Origin: Thermocaproicibacter sp036260805
GTDB lineage: Bacteria; Bacillota; Clostridia; Oscillospirales; Acutalibacteraceae
Assembly: GCA_036260805.1 (NCBI GenBank)
Contig: DATALZ010000047.1
Span: 1 to 15,499 of the forward strand
DNA: 15,499 bases
Reading direction: 5' to 3'
A program made the translations under genes and the position numbers. Below are positions 6,219-13,568 of this stretch, one piece after another. The stretch's first letter is position 1, and every line of letters starts with the position of its first letter. Under the pieces are notes generated by a model. That model was not told where the DNA came from. It worked only from the letters and a program-made list of their open reading frames with translations, and did no database searches.

Positions 6219-8588
6219 TTACAGCTTTAGTTTTTTGAAAATGATTTTATCAAATAAGTGCGACAGAACCGGCATGAGGCAGGTTGCAAGCAGGATTAAC
6301 GGCAGAGATATGAAAAGCATTGGCAGCGTTATGGGTGTAACTTCAAATAATGCGGGGAAGAAGATCAGCGCGAGCACAAAGCCTGCCAGCATCAAGACGA
6401 ATAATATTTTGTGGTTGATTGTGAACGGGTAGCAGACTTTAAAGAGTACAAGCAGTTCGGTGTAGCCCGTAATAATGACCGCCAGCGTGGAGATTTCTTT
6501 GTCGGAGAATGAGAAGAACAGGCAAATTGCCGCCAGTACCGCAATATTTATAGTCAGGGTTAGGGCTCCCGGCAGTGATTTTTCCATGACATTTACAATG
6601 AATTTTCCGTGAATCCGGTCGCGGTTAGGCTCCAGAGCGAGGAAGAACGACGGAATCCCAATGGAGACCGCATTGATCAGCGTAAACTGTATCGGCTGAA
6701 ACGGATAGTTGCAGGTCAGAAAAATGAACATTACGGCGATTAGCGCCGAGAAAATAGCTTTCACCAGAAACAGCGAAGCGGAACGCTGCAGATTGTTGAT
6801 GGAACGTCGCCCTTCGTTTACAATTCTGGGCATGCTAGCAAAATCGGAGTCCAGCAAAACGACGTTGGATACGGTGCGGGCCGCATCGCTGCCGGATGCC
6901 ATTGCAATGCTGCAGTCGCTTTCCTTCAGTGCCGGAACGTCGTTTACACCGTCTCCCGTCATAGCCACCGTATGCTTCTTTTCTTTCAGAGCTTTTACCA
7001 GTTCCAGCTTCTGTTTCGGGGTAACGCGTCCGAAGACGGTGTATTTCTCCACTGCGGCTTGAATTTCTCCATAGCTTTTCAGCGTGGATGCGTCAATATA
7101 TCGTTCGGCGTGATTCAACCCCGCTTTTTTTGCTATATAGGATACAGTAGCGGGGTTGTCTCCTGAGATAACTTTAAGCGTTACACCCTGATCGTCGAAA
7201 TATTCCAGCGTTTTACGCGCATTTTTGCGGATTTTGTCGCTTAACAAGACAAGTGCAACCGGTGTTGCATCCGAAGGATCAATACCGTCTGCCGATATAT
7301 TCTTCACATCTGCAAGCAGCAGTACCCTCTGCCCAAGCTTTGCGTATTTTTCCGCTTCCGGCCGTATTTCATCAAAGCGTTCCCGCAGGATGAATTCGCC
7401 GGCGCCAAGAACATATGCACCGCTGTCTCCAAATCCGGCTCCGCTCCATTTTCGTGCGGAAGAGAAAGGGACTTCCTTGTCGCATTTCCATTTCGGAGGA
7501 TGCGGGAAGGCATCCTTCACCGCATTCATGGTGGGCGTTCCGTCATTTAGAGAAGCCGCAATCGCCGCAAGGGCGTCTTCAATCTGCTTCTTGTCCATTT
7601 TATTTGAGAGCGGGATAACTGAGTCAACCTGCATGCTGCCTTCGGTGATGGTTCCGGTCTTATCGAGGCACAGGGTATCCACGCGGGCAAGCGTTTCTAT
7701 GGAATAAAGTTCCTGTACAAGAGCTTTGTGCCGCGAAAGGCGGATTACTCCGACGGCAAGCACTACGCTTGTCAAAAGGACAAGTCCTTCCGGAATCATG
7801 CCGATTAGTGCGGCCACCGTGCTGACGATTGCCGATTTATAATTTTGCCCAGAAACGAAAATCTGTTTGTAAAAGAGCATTGCACCAATTGGAATGATGG
7901 AAAAGCCGATGAATTTAATAATCAGATTGATCCATTTCATAATTTCCGAATTTGGTTTTTTCAGGTATTTTGCGCTTGCCGCGATTTTTGAGGCGTAATT
8001 CTCCTGCCCCACATGCTCAACCTTAGCACGGCATTTCCCGCTTACGATAAATCCACCGCTTAAAAGGCTGTCTCCACAGTTCTTGAAAACCGGGTCAGAT
8101 TCTCCGGTCAGCAGGGACTCGTCCGCCTCACACTGACCGTCCAGCACAATGCAGTCCGCGGGAATCTGGTTCCCAGTGGAAAGCAGAATTACATCATCCA
8201 GCACGATGTCACTGACCGCAATATTGCTTTCCGTACCGGAACGAACAACATGAGCCTTTGGGGCCGTAATCAGTGAAAGATTATCAATCGTCTTTTTTGC
8301 TTTTATTTCCTGAATAATTCCAATGAGGGTATTGCAGATGATAACGCCCATAAACAAAAGGTTTTTATAGGAACCAACAGAAAGCACCAGTGCGGCTAGA
8401 ATAACATTTAAAATGTTAAAAAAAGTAATTAGATTATCCCGGATAATCAAAGGGATTGATTTTGTTTTAATCTGGTCGGAACCGTTTACAAGTCCCTGGC
8501 GGACTCTCTGAGCAGCCTGCTGATCCGTCAGTCCGGATACATAGTCCGGGTTAAATCGCTCAAAATATGTCTGTGGCTTTTCGGTCAT
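6219..8588 (-). CDS. ctpE: CtpE-like cation-translocating P-type ATPase
   Basis: This P2-type cation pump has 789 residues and about ten membrane helices. It shows the actuator loop TGES (161-164), the helix-4 motif MIPEGLV (PEGL at 266-269), the phosphorylation site DKTGT (D309) and the hinge motif TGDGVNDVPALKE. The sequence LARVDTLCLDKTGT and the helix-4 region GMIPEGLVLLTSVVLAVGVIRL resemble the CtpE/Exp7 branch of Actinobacteria and Firmicutes, for which calcium uptake has been reported in mycobacteria. Substrate specificity is therefore inferred as Ca2+ but is not proven. The start at 8588 has GGAGA about nine bases upstream on the coding strand. It is transcribed divergently from the O-antigen-ligase-like gene and convergently with the radical SAM operon. 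Confidence 0.9.
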   Translation of the reverse strand: MTEKPQTYFERFNPDYVSGLTDQQAAQRVRQGLVNGSDQIKTKSIPLIIRDNLITFFNILNVILAALVLSVGSYKNLLFMGVIICNTLIGIIQEIKAKKTIDNLSLITAPKAHVVRSGTESNIAVSDIVLDDVILLSTGNQIPADCIVLDGQCEADESLLTGESDPVFKNCGDSLLSGGFIVSGKCRAKVEHVGQENYASKIAASAKYLKKPNSEIMKWINLIIKFIGFSIIPIGAMLFYKQIFVSGQNYKSAIVSTVAALIGMIPEGLVLLTSVVLAVGVIRLSRHKALVQELYSIETLARVDTLCLDKTGTITEGSMQVDSVIPLSNKMDKKQIEDALAAIAASLNDGTPTMNAVKDAFPHPPKWKCDKEVPFSSARKWSGAGFGDSGAYVLGAGEFILRERFDEIRPEAEKYAKLGQRVLLLADVKNISADGIDPSDATPVALVLLSDKIRKNARKTLEYFDDQGVTLKVISGDNPATVSYIAKKAGLNHAERYIDASTLKSYGEIQAAVEKYTVFGRVTPKQKLELVKALKEKKHTVAMTGDGVNDVPALKESDCSIAMASGSDAARTVSNVVLLDSDFASMPRIVNEGRRSINNLQRSASLFLVKAIFSALIAVMFIFLTCNYPFQPIQFTLINAVSIGIPSFFLALEPNRDRIHGKFIVNVMEKSLPGALTLTINIAVLAAICLFFSFSDKEISTLAVIITGYTELLVLFKVCYPFTINHKILFVLMLAGFVLALIFFPALFEVTPITLPMLFISLPLILLATCLMPVLSHLFDKIIFKKLKL

Positions 8589-8710
8589 TTTAAATTCTCC
8601 ATTTGTATTTTATATTTGCTTTATGAATCTGCTTAAATTGATAAACAAAACTAGCGAATTACTAAAATAACTTAAGTATATACGATTTGCGATGAATAAT
8701 AAAGATTTTC

Positions 8711-8726
8711 TTTGAATCAATTCAAA
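8711..8726. promoter_or_regulatory. Perfect palindrome between divergent genes
   Basis: TTTGAAT (8711-8717) and ATTCAAA (8720-8726) form a 7-2-7 inverted repeat between the start of the minus-strand ATPase and the promoter of the plus-strand gene. Its size and symmetry suit a dimeric repressor site. No regulator is identified in the window, so the role is inference. Confidence 0.35.
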
Positions 8727-8798
8727 ATGCGTTCATTATTTTCAGCAATATAGACAAATTTCATCCTGTTTCCCTGTTACTTTAAGAAAGAATTTATC

Positions 8799-8826
8799 TT
8801 GTTTCATTTGCCCGTTGTGATATAAT
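8799..8826 (+). promoter_or_regulatory. Extended -10 sigma-A promoter of the O-antigen-ligase-like gene
   Basis: The -10 box is a perfect TATAAT (8821-8826) preceded by TGA, so it is an extended -10. A TTGTTT box lies at 8799-8804, 16 bases upstream. The transcript would start about 8833 and give a leader of about 45 bases before the ATG at 8880. Confidence 0.78.
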
Positions 8827-8879
8827 TGTCATCTGGGCGAAGTAAAAGTTGTTTTACCTGCTCAAAGTTTAGGAAGGGG

Positions 8880-10109
8880 ATGGCTCTCATCGTTCAGGCT
8901 GTTCGTTCTTTCTTGCTGAATAAGAAAGATCTGTCTTCAATTGATATAAACCGCACCGCGGTACTGCTTTTTACAATATCCATATTTTTACCGTTTTATT
9001 TCAGCCTTGCAGCCGTATCCTGCATCGCATTTATGACGATGGTAAAATATCGTATCCGTACGAAAGCGTTCAGCGCACCTTATACAAAACTGATTTTCGG
9101 TTTTCTTGCAGTATCTTTTTTTGTCGCTGCGATTTATAACAACTACAAAGGAATGGCTTATTCCATTCTGATTTATGCCGTAGTAACCTGCGGGCTGTTT
9201 TTGCGCAGCGTTATGACAAGGCAGTTATTCCGTCAGGCTATGGATACCGCCTGCGTTGGCAGCCTCTGGTGCGTTTTGGCTGCGGTGATTCAGAAAGCGA
9301 TTACCTATGCGGCTACTCCAAATTATCGCCCTGTTTCCTTTTTCACCAACGCAAACTATTATGGAATGATCATCGAATTTGTTGTTATCATAGCCTTATA
9401 CCGCATTTTTACCAATCCGGATCATATCAATTTTTATGCGGCAGTCATCGGCCTGAATTTAATTGGGCTTTATCTTACGGCAAGCTGCTCTTCTTTCTTG
9501 GCTATGCTCAGCGCAGTGGTTGTTATGCTGGCATATAAAAAGCGTGTGAAAATGACGGCTGTTTTCGTTGCTGCAATCTTCGCCTGTGTTGCCGTATTTG
9601 TATTTTTCCCAACGCTTATGCCGAGAAGTTCCGATGCTCTTGAAACAACCGTTGCGCAAAGGCTTTCTATCTGGGGCGCGTCGATAAAGGCAATTGAGCA
9701 GACCCCGATCTTCGGCCGCGGTGCCACAGCTTACCAGATGATCTGCGAACAGTATGGTGGCTACAAGACTTATCATTGTCATAATTTGGCATTGGATACG
9801 CTTTTGAATTTTGGAATTGTCGGCATGGCCGCGGTTTGCGTTTATATTGGAATGCAGGTTCGGCTTTTGGTTTTGAGGTTCCGGAATAATATCTGCAGAG
9901 ATATGAATATTTTGTCCGCAGCGGCATTAACGGCCGTTTTGGTACATGGTTTTACGGATGTGACCATTGTTTGGATTCAGACCGCAGCTTTGTTTTTCCT
10001 GATGACGTCTTCCATGGGAATCGGTTCCGCTTATCTTGAACAGAAGATTGCGCTTCCAAACCTTATTCCCGATCTGGAAGACCGCACAGCGGCGTATATC
10101 AAGAATTAG
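8880..10109 (+). CDS. O-antigen ligase/Wzy-type polymerase family membrane protein
   Basis: This is a polytopic membrane protein of the Wzy_C (O-antigen ligase/polymerase) family, which joins or polymerises undecaprenyl-linked sugars on the outer face of the membrane. The 409-residue product has about ten or eleven hydrophobic helices. A large extracytoplasmic loop near 265-310 contains AQRLSIWGASIKAIEQTPIF and FGRGATAY. The family-typical His follows at H301 (CHNLALDTLLNFGIVG). The ATG at 8880 is chosen because the frame's upstream TTG at 8826 lies in the -10 box. The AGGAAGGGG preceding this ATG is rather close to it, so a slightly different start cannot be excluded. No glycosyltransferases, flippase or other polysaccharide genes lie nearby, so substrate is unknown. 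Confidence 0.8.
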   Translation: MALIVQAVRSFLLNKKDLSSIDINRTAVLLFTISIFLPFYFSLAAVSCIAFMTMVKYRIRTKAFSAPYTKLIFGFLAVSFFVAAIYNNYKGMAYSILIYAVVTCGLFLRSVMTRQLFRQAMDTACVGSLWCVLAAVIQKAITYAATPNYRPVSFFTNANYYGMIIEFVVIIALYRIFTNPDHINFYAAVIGLNLIGLYLTASCSSFLAMLSAVVVMLAYKKRVKMTAVFVAAIFACVAVFVFFPTLMPRSSDALETTVAQRLSIWGASIKAIEQTPIFGRGATAYQMICEQYGGYKTYHCHNLALDTLLNFGIVGMAAVCVYIGMQVRLLVLRFRNNICRDMNILSAAALTAVLVHGFTDVTIVWIQTAALFFLMTSSMGIGSAYLEQKIALPNLIPDLEDRTAAYIKN

Positions 10110-10141
10110 CAGAAATGTAGAATCCGATAATATTTCATTGT

Positions 10142-10169
10142 CCCTCGCCATTCCACAAATCGGCGGGGG
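10142..10169 (+). terminator. GC-rich hairpin after the O-antigen-ligase-like gene
   Basis: CCCTCGCC (10142-10149) pairs with GGCGGGGG (10162-10169), eight pairs with one T-G wobble and a 12-base loop, followed by ATTTTG. It lies 33 bases after the stop codon and is a plausible but not ideal terminator. Confidence 0.55.
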
Positions 10170-10186
10170 ATTTTGCTTTGTGGAAG

Positions 10187-10214
10187 AAAAGTCGGATAGA
10201 CTTTTGTTTTTTTT
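10187..10214 (+). terminator. Hairpin with long U-run in the mgtA leader
   Basis: AAAAGTC (10187-10193) and GACTTTT (10199-10205) make a perfect 7-bp stem with a GGATA loop, followed by G and eight T residues (10207-10214). This has the form of an intrinsic terminator. It lies 73 bases before the mgtA start, with no clear promoter between them, so it may be an attenuator of mgtA or a second terminator for the upstream gene. Confidence 0.7.
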
Positions 10215-10287
10215 GCAAAAGGAATGGAAATGCAGCTGCGCCAGACCATAAGAGCTTTTGGCTTGCAGTAAAAGGTTGGTGATATCA

Positions 10288-12942
10288 ATGAACAAGAATA
10301 AGACAAATACAAATGTTACCGGAGCAAAGGATATTGCAAAGTCTTTGACGGAATATTCAAAGATGGAAAAGTATATTCTTCTTTCACAGCTGAAAACACG
10401 CGAAAAAGGTTTGGACTTTGTCGATGTTGAGCTGCTTTCGGATCAATACCCCAGCAACGAAATCACACACGAAAAACCAAAACCCTGGTTTGTTCAGCTT
10501 GCGGAAGCATTTCTTAACCCATTCACCTTTGTGCTCATTGTTATTGCCGCCATTTCCTTTTTGACCTCATATGTTCTGGCAAAGCCCGGCGAGAAAAGCC
10601 TTTCAGCTGTTTTAGTCATTATTGTCTTGGTTTTAATCAGCGGAGGCCTGCGCTTTTTCCAGGAGTTTCGGTCCGGAAAAGAAGCAGAGGGTTTGCGATC
10701 ACTGGTTAAAACAACAGCAACGGTAATTCGAAGAGAAAACGGCAGGGAAGAAATTAACATTGCCGATATACTTCCGGGAGATATCGTTGTTCTTTCTGCT
10801 GGCGATATGATACCCGCAGATGTGCGTGTCCTGAGAGCCAAAGACTTGTTCGTCAGCCAGTCCGCACTTACCGGCGAATCTGAAATGGTGGAAAAATTTG
10901 CCGTAGCCGATCGGATGGCAGACGAGAACAATCTTTTTGATTTAAAAAATATCTGTTTCATGGGCACCAATGTTGTCAGCGGCTCTGCAACAGCAGTCGT
11001 TCTGGCTACGGGCGATAAAACCTACTTTGGCAATATGGCAAAGGCGCTTTCCGGCCAGAGGGAGCCAACCAGCTTTGACCGCGGCGTCAACTCCGTAAGC
11101 TGGCTTTTAATCCGTTTTATGTGCGTTATGGTGCCGATTGTTTTCCTCATTAACGGCTTAACCAAACATGATTGGCTGCAGGCTCTGCTTTACGCAATTT
11201 CAATTGCTATCGGCCTTACTCCGGAAATGCTGCCGATGATTGTTACCACCAATCTGGCCAAGGGCGCAGTAAGCATGGCACACCAGAAAACTGTGGTAAA
11301 ACACTTGAATTCCATTCAGAATTTCGGGGCGATGGACGTACTTTGCACGGATAAAACCGGTACGTTGACGCGCGACGAAATTGTAATCGAGCGTCACCTG
11401 AACATAATGGGCGAGGAAGATGTTCGCGTCCTTCAATACGCTTATCTGAACAGTTATTTTCAGACAGGTCTGAAAAACCTTATTGACCTTGCCGTAATTG
11501 ACAAGGCGGCTGAGGAAAGTGTCACCTACCTGAATAACGAATATCAAAAAGTTGACGAAATTCCATTTGATTTTTCGCGCCGTCGAATGAGCGTCGTACT
11601 GAAAGACCGCCAGGGGAAATCAAGGCTGATTACAAAGGGAGCTGTTGAAGAAATTCTTCAGATTTGCTCTTCTTGTGAATATGGCGGCGAAACGGTTCCG
11701 CTTACAGGGGAAATCCGAGCGAAAGTTACGCAGATGGCGGGTCAGCTTAACTCAGATGGTATGCGCGTTATTGCTGTGGCGTCGAAAGACAGCCCATCTG
11801 CGGAAGGCGTTTTCGGTATTAAAGATGAAAGCGAAATGACGCTGGTTGGTTATCTTGGCTTGTTGGATCCACCGAAAAAATCGGCCGCTACGGCGATTGA
11901 GGCTTTAAAACGGTATGGGGTACAGGTTAAGGTACTAACCGGCGATAATGAAGTGGTTACGAAGAAAATCTGCCTCGAGGTGGGTTTGCCTGCAAATCAG
12001 ATTCTGTTAGGCTCTGAAGTGGAAAATATGCAGGATGACGAATTGAAAAAGCGTGCAGAGCATACGACGATTTTTGCAAAGCTTTCTCCGCTACAGAAAG
12101 CCCGCGTTGTCAGCGCATTGCAGGAAAACGGACATACAGTCGGCTTTATGGGCGACGGTATCAACGATGCTCACGCCCTGAGCAAAGCGGACGTTGGAAT
12201 TTCAGTCGACACGGCGGTGGATATTGCCAAAGAGAACGCAGATATAATTCTGCTTGAAAAAGACCTGAACGTTTTGGAACACGGCGTTGTTGAAGGCAGA
12301 AAGATTTTCGGCAATATCATTAAGTATATCAAAATGACGGTCAGTTCAAATTTTGGCAATATGCTGTCTGTGCTGGTAGCGAGTGCTTTTCTTCCGTTCA
12401 TGCCGATGATGCCAGTACAGATCCTTCTTCTTGACTTGCTGTACAATATTTCTCAGATATCCATTCCGTGGGATAATATGGACGATGATTACCTGCGTGT
12501 CCCCAGAAAGTGGGATGCATCTGGAATCGGTAAGTTTATGATTTGGATCGGGCCTGTCAGTTCTGTATTTGATATTGCAACTTTTTTGGTAATGTGGTTT
12601 GTATTTGGATGTAATACGGCCGCCAATCCGGCGTTGGTTGCGTTGTTTAATACAGGCTGGTTTATTGAGAGTTTACTTTCGCAGACATTGATTATCCACC
12701 TGATCCGCACGCCAAAGATTCCCTTTATTCAGAGTCGTGCTGCAGTACCGGTCGTAACGTTGACGACGATTATTATGGCGATTGGCATTTTAATCCCCTT
12801 TACGCCTCTTGGCGTCTCGGTCGGTTTTCATGCACTACCGACCATATATTTTGGGTGGCTAGCGATAATTATTCTTTCCTATATTTTATTAGCGCAGATT
12901 GTGAAAACGGTTTATATAAAAATTAATCATTCGTGGCTTTGA
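10288..12942 (+). CDS. mgtA: Magnesium-translocating P-type ATPase (MgtA/MgtB type)
   Basis: This P3B-type ATPase imports Mg2+ across the cytoplasmic membrane. The 884-residue product has all core motifs: TGES (195-198), TPEMLPMIVTTNLAKGA in helix 4, DKTGT (D355), TGDN (551-554) and GDGINDAHAL (622-631). The C-terminal membrane part with FLPFMPMMPVQILLLDLLYN and the PWDNMDDDYL segment is characteristic of MgtA rather than Ca2+ or heavy-metal pumps. Its length matches the family. The ATG at 10288 is chosen because GGTGAT just upstream (10278-10283) can pair with the 16S rRNA tail; the same frame extends back to a TTG at 10258 without support. The leader has two hairpins, so control by premature termination is possible. 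No MgtC or MgtE is present in the window. Confidence 0.95.
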   Translation: MNKNKTNTNVTGAKDIAKSLTEYSKMEKYILLSQLKTREKGLDFVDVELLSDQYPSNEITHEKPKPWFVQLAEAFLNPFTFVLIVIAAISFLTSYVLAKPGEKSLSAVLVIIVLVLISGGLRFFQEFRSGKEAEGLRSLVKTTATVIRRENGREEINIADILPGDIVVLSAGDMIPADVRVLRAKDLFVSQSALTGESEMVEKFAVADRMADENNLFDLKNICFMGTNVVSGSATAVVLATGDKTYFGNMAKALSGQREPTSFDRGVNSVSWLLIRFMCVMVPIVFLINGLTKHDWLQALLYAISIAIGLTPEMLPMIVTTNLAKGAVSMAHQKTVVKHLNSIQNFGAMDVLCTDKTGTLTRDEIVIERHLNIMGEEDVRVLQYAYLNSYFQTGLKNLIDLAVIDKAAEESVTYLNNEYQKVDEIPFDFSRRRMSVVLKDRQGKSRLITKGAVEEILQICSSCEYGGETVPLTGEIRAKVTQMAGQLNSDGMRVIAVASKDSPSAEGVFGIKDESEMTLVGYLGLLDPPKKSAATAIEALKRYGVQVKVLTGDNEVVTKKICLEVGLPANQILLGSEVENMQDDELKKRAEHTTIFAKLSPLQKARVVSALQENGHTVGFMGDGINDAHALSKADVGISVDTAVDIAKENADIILLEKDLNVLEHGVVEGRKIFGNIIKYIKMTVSSNFGNMLSVLVASAFLPFMPMMPVQILLLDLLYNISQISIPWDNMDDDYLRVPRKWDASGIGKFMIWIGPVSSVFDIATFLVMWFVFGCNTAANPALVALFNTGWFIESLLSQTLIIHLIRTPKIPFIQSRAAVPVVTLTTIIMAIGILIPFTPLGVSVGFHALPTIYFGWLAIIILSYILLAQIVKTVYIKINHSWL

Positions 12943-12955
12943 TTCGAGATTTTTC

Positions 12956-12984
12956 TTGCATTCATTCCCACAGCGTGGTATAAT
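12956..12984 (+). promoter_or_regulatory. Promoter of tRNA-Ala
   Basis: TTGCAT (12956-12961) and a perfect TATAAT (12979-12984) are separated by exactly 17 bases. Transcription would start about 12991, roughly 30 bases before the mature tRNA. This is a strong sigma-A promoter, as expected for a stable RNA. Confidence 0.88.
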
Positions 12985-13003
12985 ATTACACGTTGCGGGA
13001 ATG
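12963..13003. repeat. Inverted repeat centred on the tRNA promoter -10 box
   Basis: CATTCCCACAGCGTG (12963-12977) and CACGTTGCGGGAATG (12989-13003) match as inverted repeats at 13 of 15 positions, with one of the two differences being a G-T pair. The 11-base centre contains the TATAAT box. It could be an operator, or a cruciform or hairpin ending the mgtA transcript that lies just upstream. No U-run follows it. Confidence 0.6.
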
Positions 13004-13019
13004 AAAAGCCACAAAATCT

Positions 13020-13095
13020 GGGCCTGTAGCTCAGCTGGGAGAGCGTTCGGTTCGCATCCGAGAGGTCGAGAGTTCGAATCTCTTCAGGTCCACCA
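13020..13095 (+). tRNA. tRNA-Ala (anticodon CGC)
   Basis: A complete cloverleaf of 76 bases is visible. The acceptor stem GGGCCTG pairs with CAGGTCC and includes the G3-U70 pair that is the identity element of alanine tRNAs. The D arm GCTC...GAGC and the anticodon stem TTCGG/CCGAG enclose the loop TTCGCAT, giving anticodon CGC for codon GCG. The T arm GAGAG/CTCTT encloses TTCGAAT. The discriminator is A and CCA is encoded (13093-13095). The mobile element described next shares the final CA. Confidence 0.96.
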
Positions 13096-13105
13096 AATCC
13101 CTTAA

Positions 13106-13121
13106 TCAGTTTTGATACAAT
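13106..13121 (+). repeat. Left terminal inverted repeat, copy 1
   Basis: TCAGTTTTGATACAAT matches the reverse complement of the right-end sequence at 14671-14686 at 15 of 16 positions, and matches the left end of copy 2 (14717-14732) at 15 of 16. Confidence 0.7.
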
Positions 13122-13122
13122 G

Positions 13123-13157
13123 GAAGCCACCTTGAAAAAGGTGGTTTCGTTGTTTTT
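13123..13157 (+). terminator. Terminator downstream of tRNA-Ala, carried by the element
   Basis: GAAGCCACCTT (13123-13133) pairs with AAGGTGGTTTC (13138-13148) through a GAAA tetraloop, 11 pairs with one G-T wobble, followed by a T-rich tail (TTGTTTTT). It ends the tRNA transcript. Because the same hairpin is present in copy 2, away from any tRNA, it belongs to the mobile element. Confidence 0.85.
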
Positions 13158-13263
13158 GTGGCTATTTTACTGGCTTTTTTGAGCTTTTCCACTCCTAGTA
13201 CGTGTCCCCCAAAAACGATAGATATATGGCTTGTTGGGGTACGATTAAAGCCTTATAACAATA

Positions 13264-13290
13264 AATGCACACCTCTAAGGGGTGTGCATT
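13264..13290. repeat. Perfect 10-bp hairpin with a duplicated arm
   Basis: AATGCACACC (13264-13273) and GGTGTGCATT (13281-13290) pair perfectly around a seven-base loop. The right arm is repeated: GGGGTGTGCAT occurs at 13279-13289 and again at 13311-13321, so the left arm can pair with either. The arrangement is conserved in copy 2. Confidence 0.7.
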
Positions 13291-13504
13291 TTAGCAAATA
13301 ATGGGAGATAGGGGTGTGCATGAAACCAATATGTTCCATAATGCTAATAAAATAGGCAAAATTACTGAATTACTTCCGATATAGTGCTGCAACATGACGA
13401 TGAAAGATATGCTTAGCCTACTTAACTAACCTCGTTGCCTACTCATCTATACTAGATTTGGTATGCAAATCCACTCAATAAAATTATATTTTTCATTTAT
13501 GCCA

Positions 13505-13547
13505 AAAGTTCAGAAAATCCCAGTAATGCTGAGCTTTTCTGGACTTT
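13505..13547 (-). terminator. Long hairpin beyond the recombinase gene
   Basis: AAAGTTCAGAAAA (13505-13517) pairs with TTTTCTGGACTTT (13535-13547), 13 pairs with one T-G wobble. Inside it, CCCAG pairs with CTGAG (five positions, one C-A mismatch on the plus strand and a G-T pair on the minus strand), around a five-base loop. It lies 21 bases beyond the recombinase stop on the minus strand and probably ends that transcript. In copy 2 both the 13-bp stem and its position are kept. Confidence 0.65.
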
Positions 13548-13568
13548 GACCTATTGTGCCTGACAATT

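Larger units (their letters stand above)
13158..13568. other. Structured non-coding module of element copy 1
   Basis: No protein gene is found in these roughly 410 bases. They hold three conserved foldable segments: CGTGTCCC (13201-13208) with GGGGTACG (13236-13243), the perfect hairpin at 13264-13290, and the long hairpin at 13505-13547. A block at 13310-13401 is identical over 92 bases to 14921-15012 in copy 2, while flanking bases differ. The conservation suggests function, either as DNA sites for recombination or as an RNA. This is inference. Confidence 0.6.

Noticed and set aside
8826..8879. TTG start for the O-antigen-ligase-like gene
   Set aside because: It begins at the last base of the TATAAT box, so it would precede the transcript start.
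10258..10287. TTG start ten codons upstream for mgtA
   Set aside because: It has no ribosome binding site; GGTGAT serves the ATG at 10288.
12927..13130. Minus-strand frame of 67 residues containing GPEEIRTLDLSDANRTLSQL
   Set aside because: It is the antisense of the tRNA-Ala gene, a well-known spurious protein prediction.
13320..13355. Tiny plus-strand frame MKPICSIMLIK inside the 92-base identical block
   Set aside because: It is only 11 codons, with no clear ribosome binding site; the block's conservation continues beyond it, so it is better explained as RNA or DNA structure.
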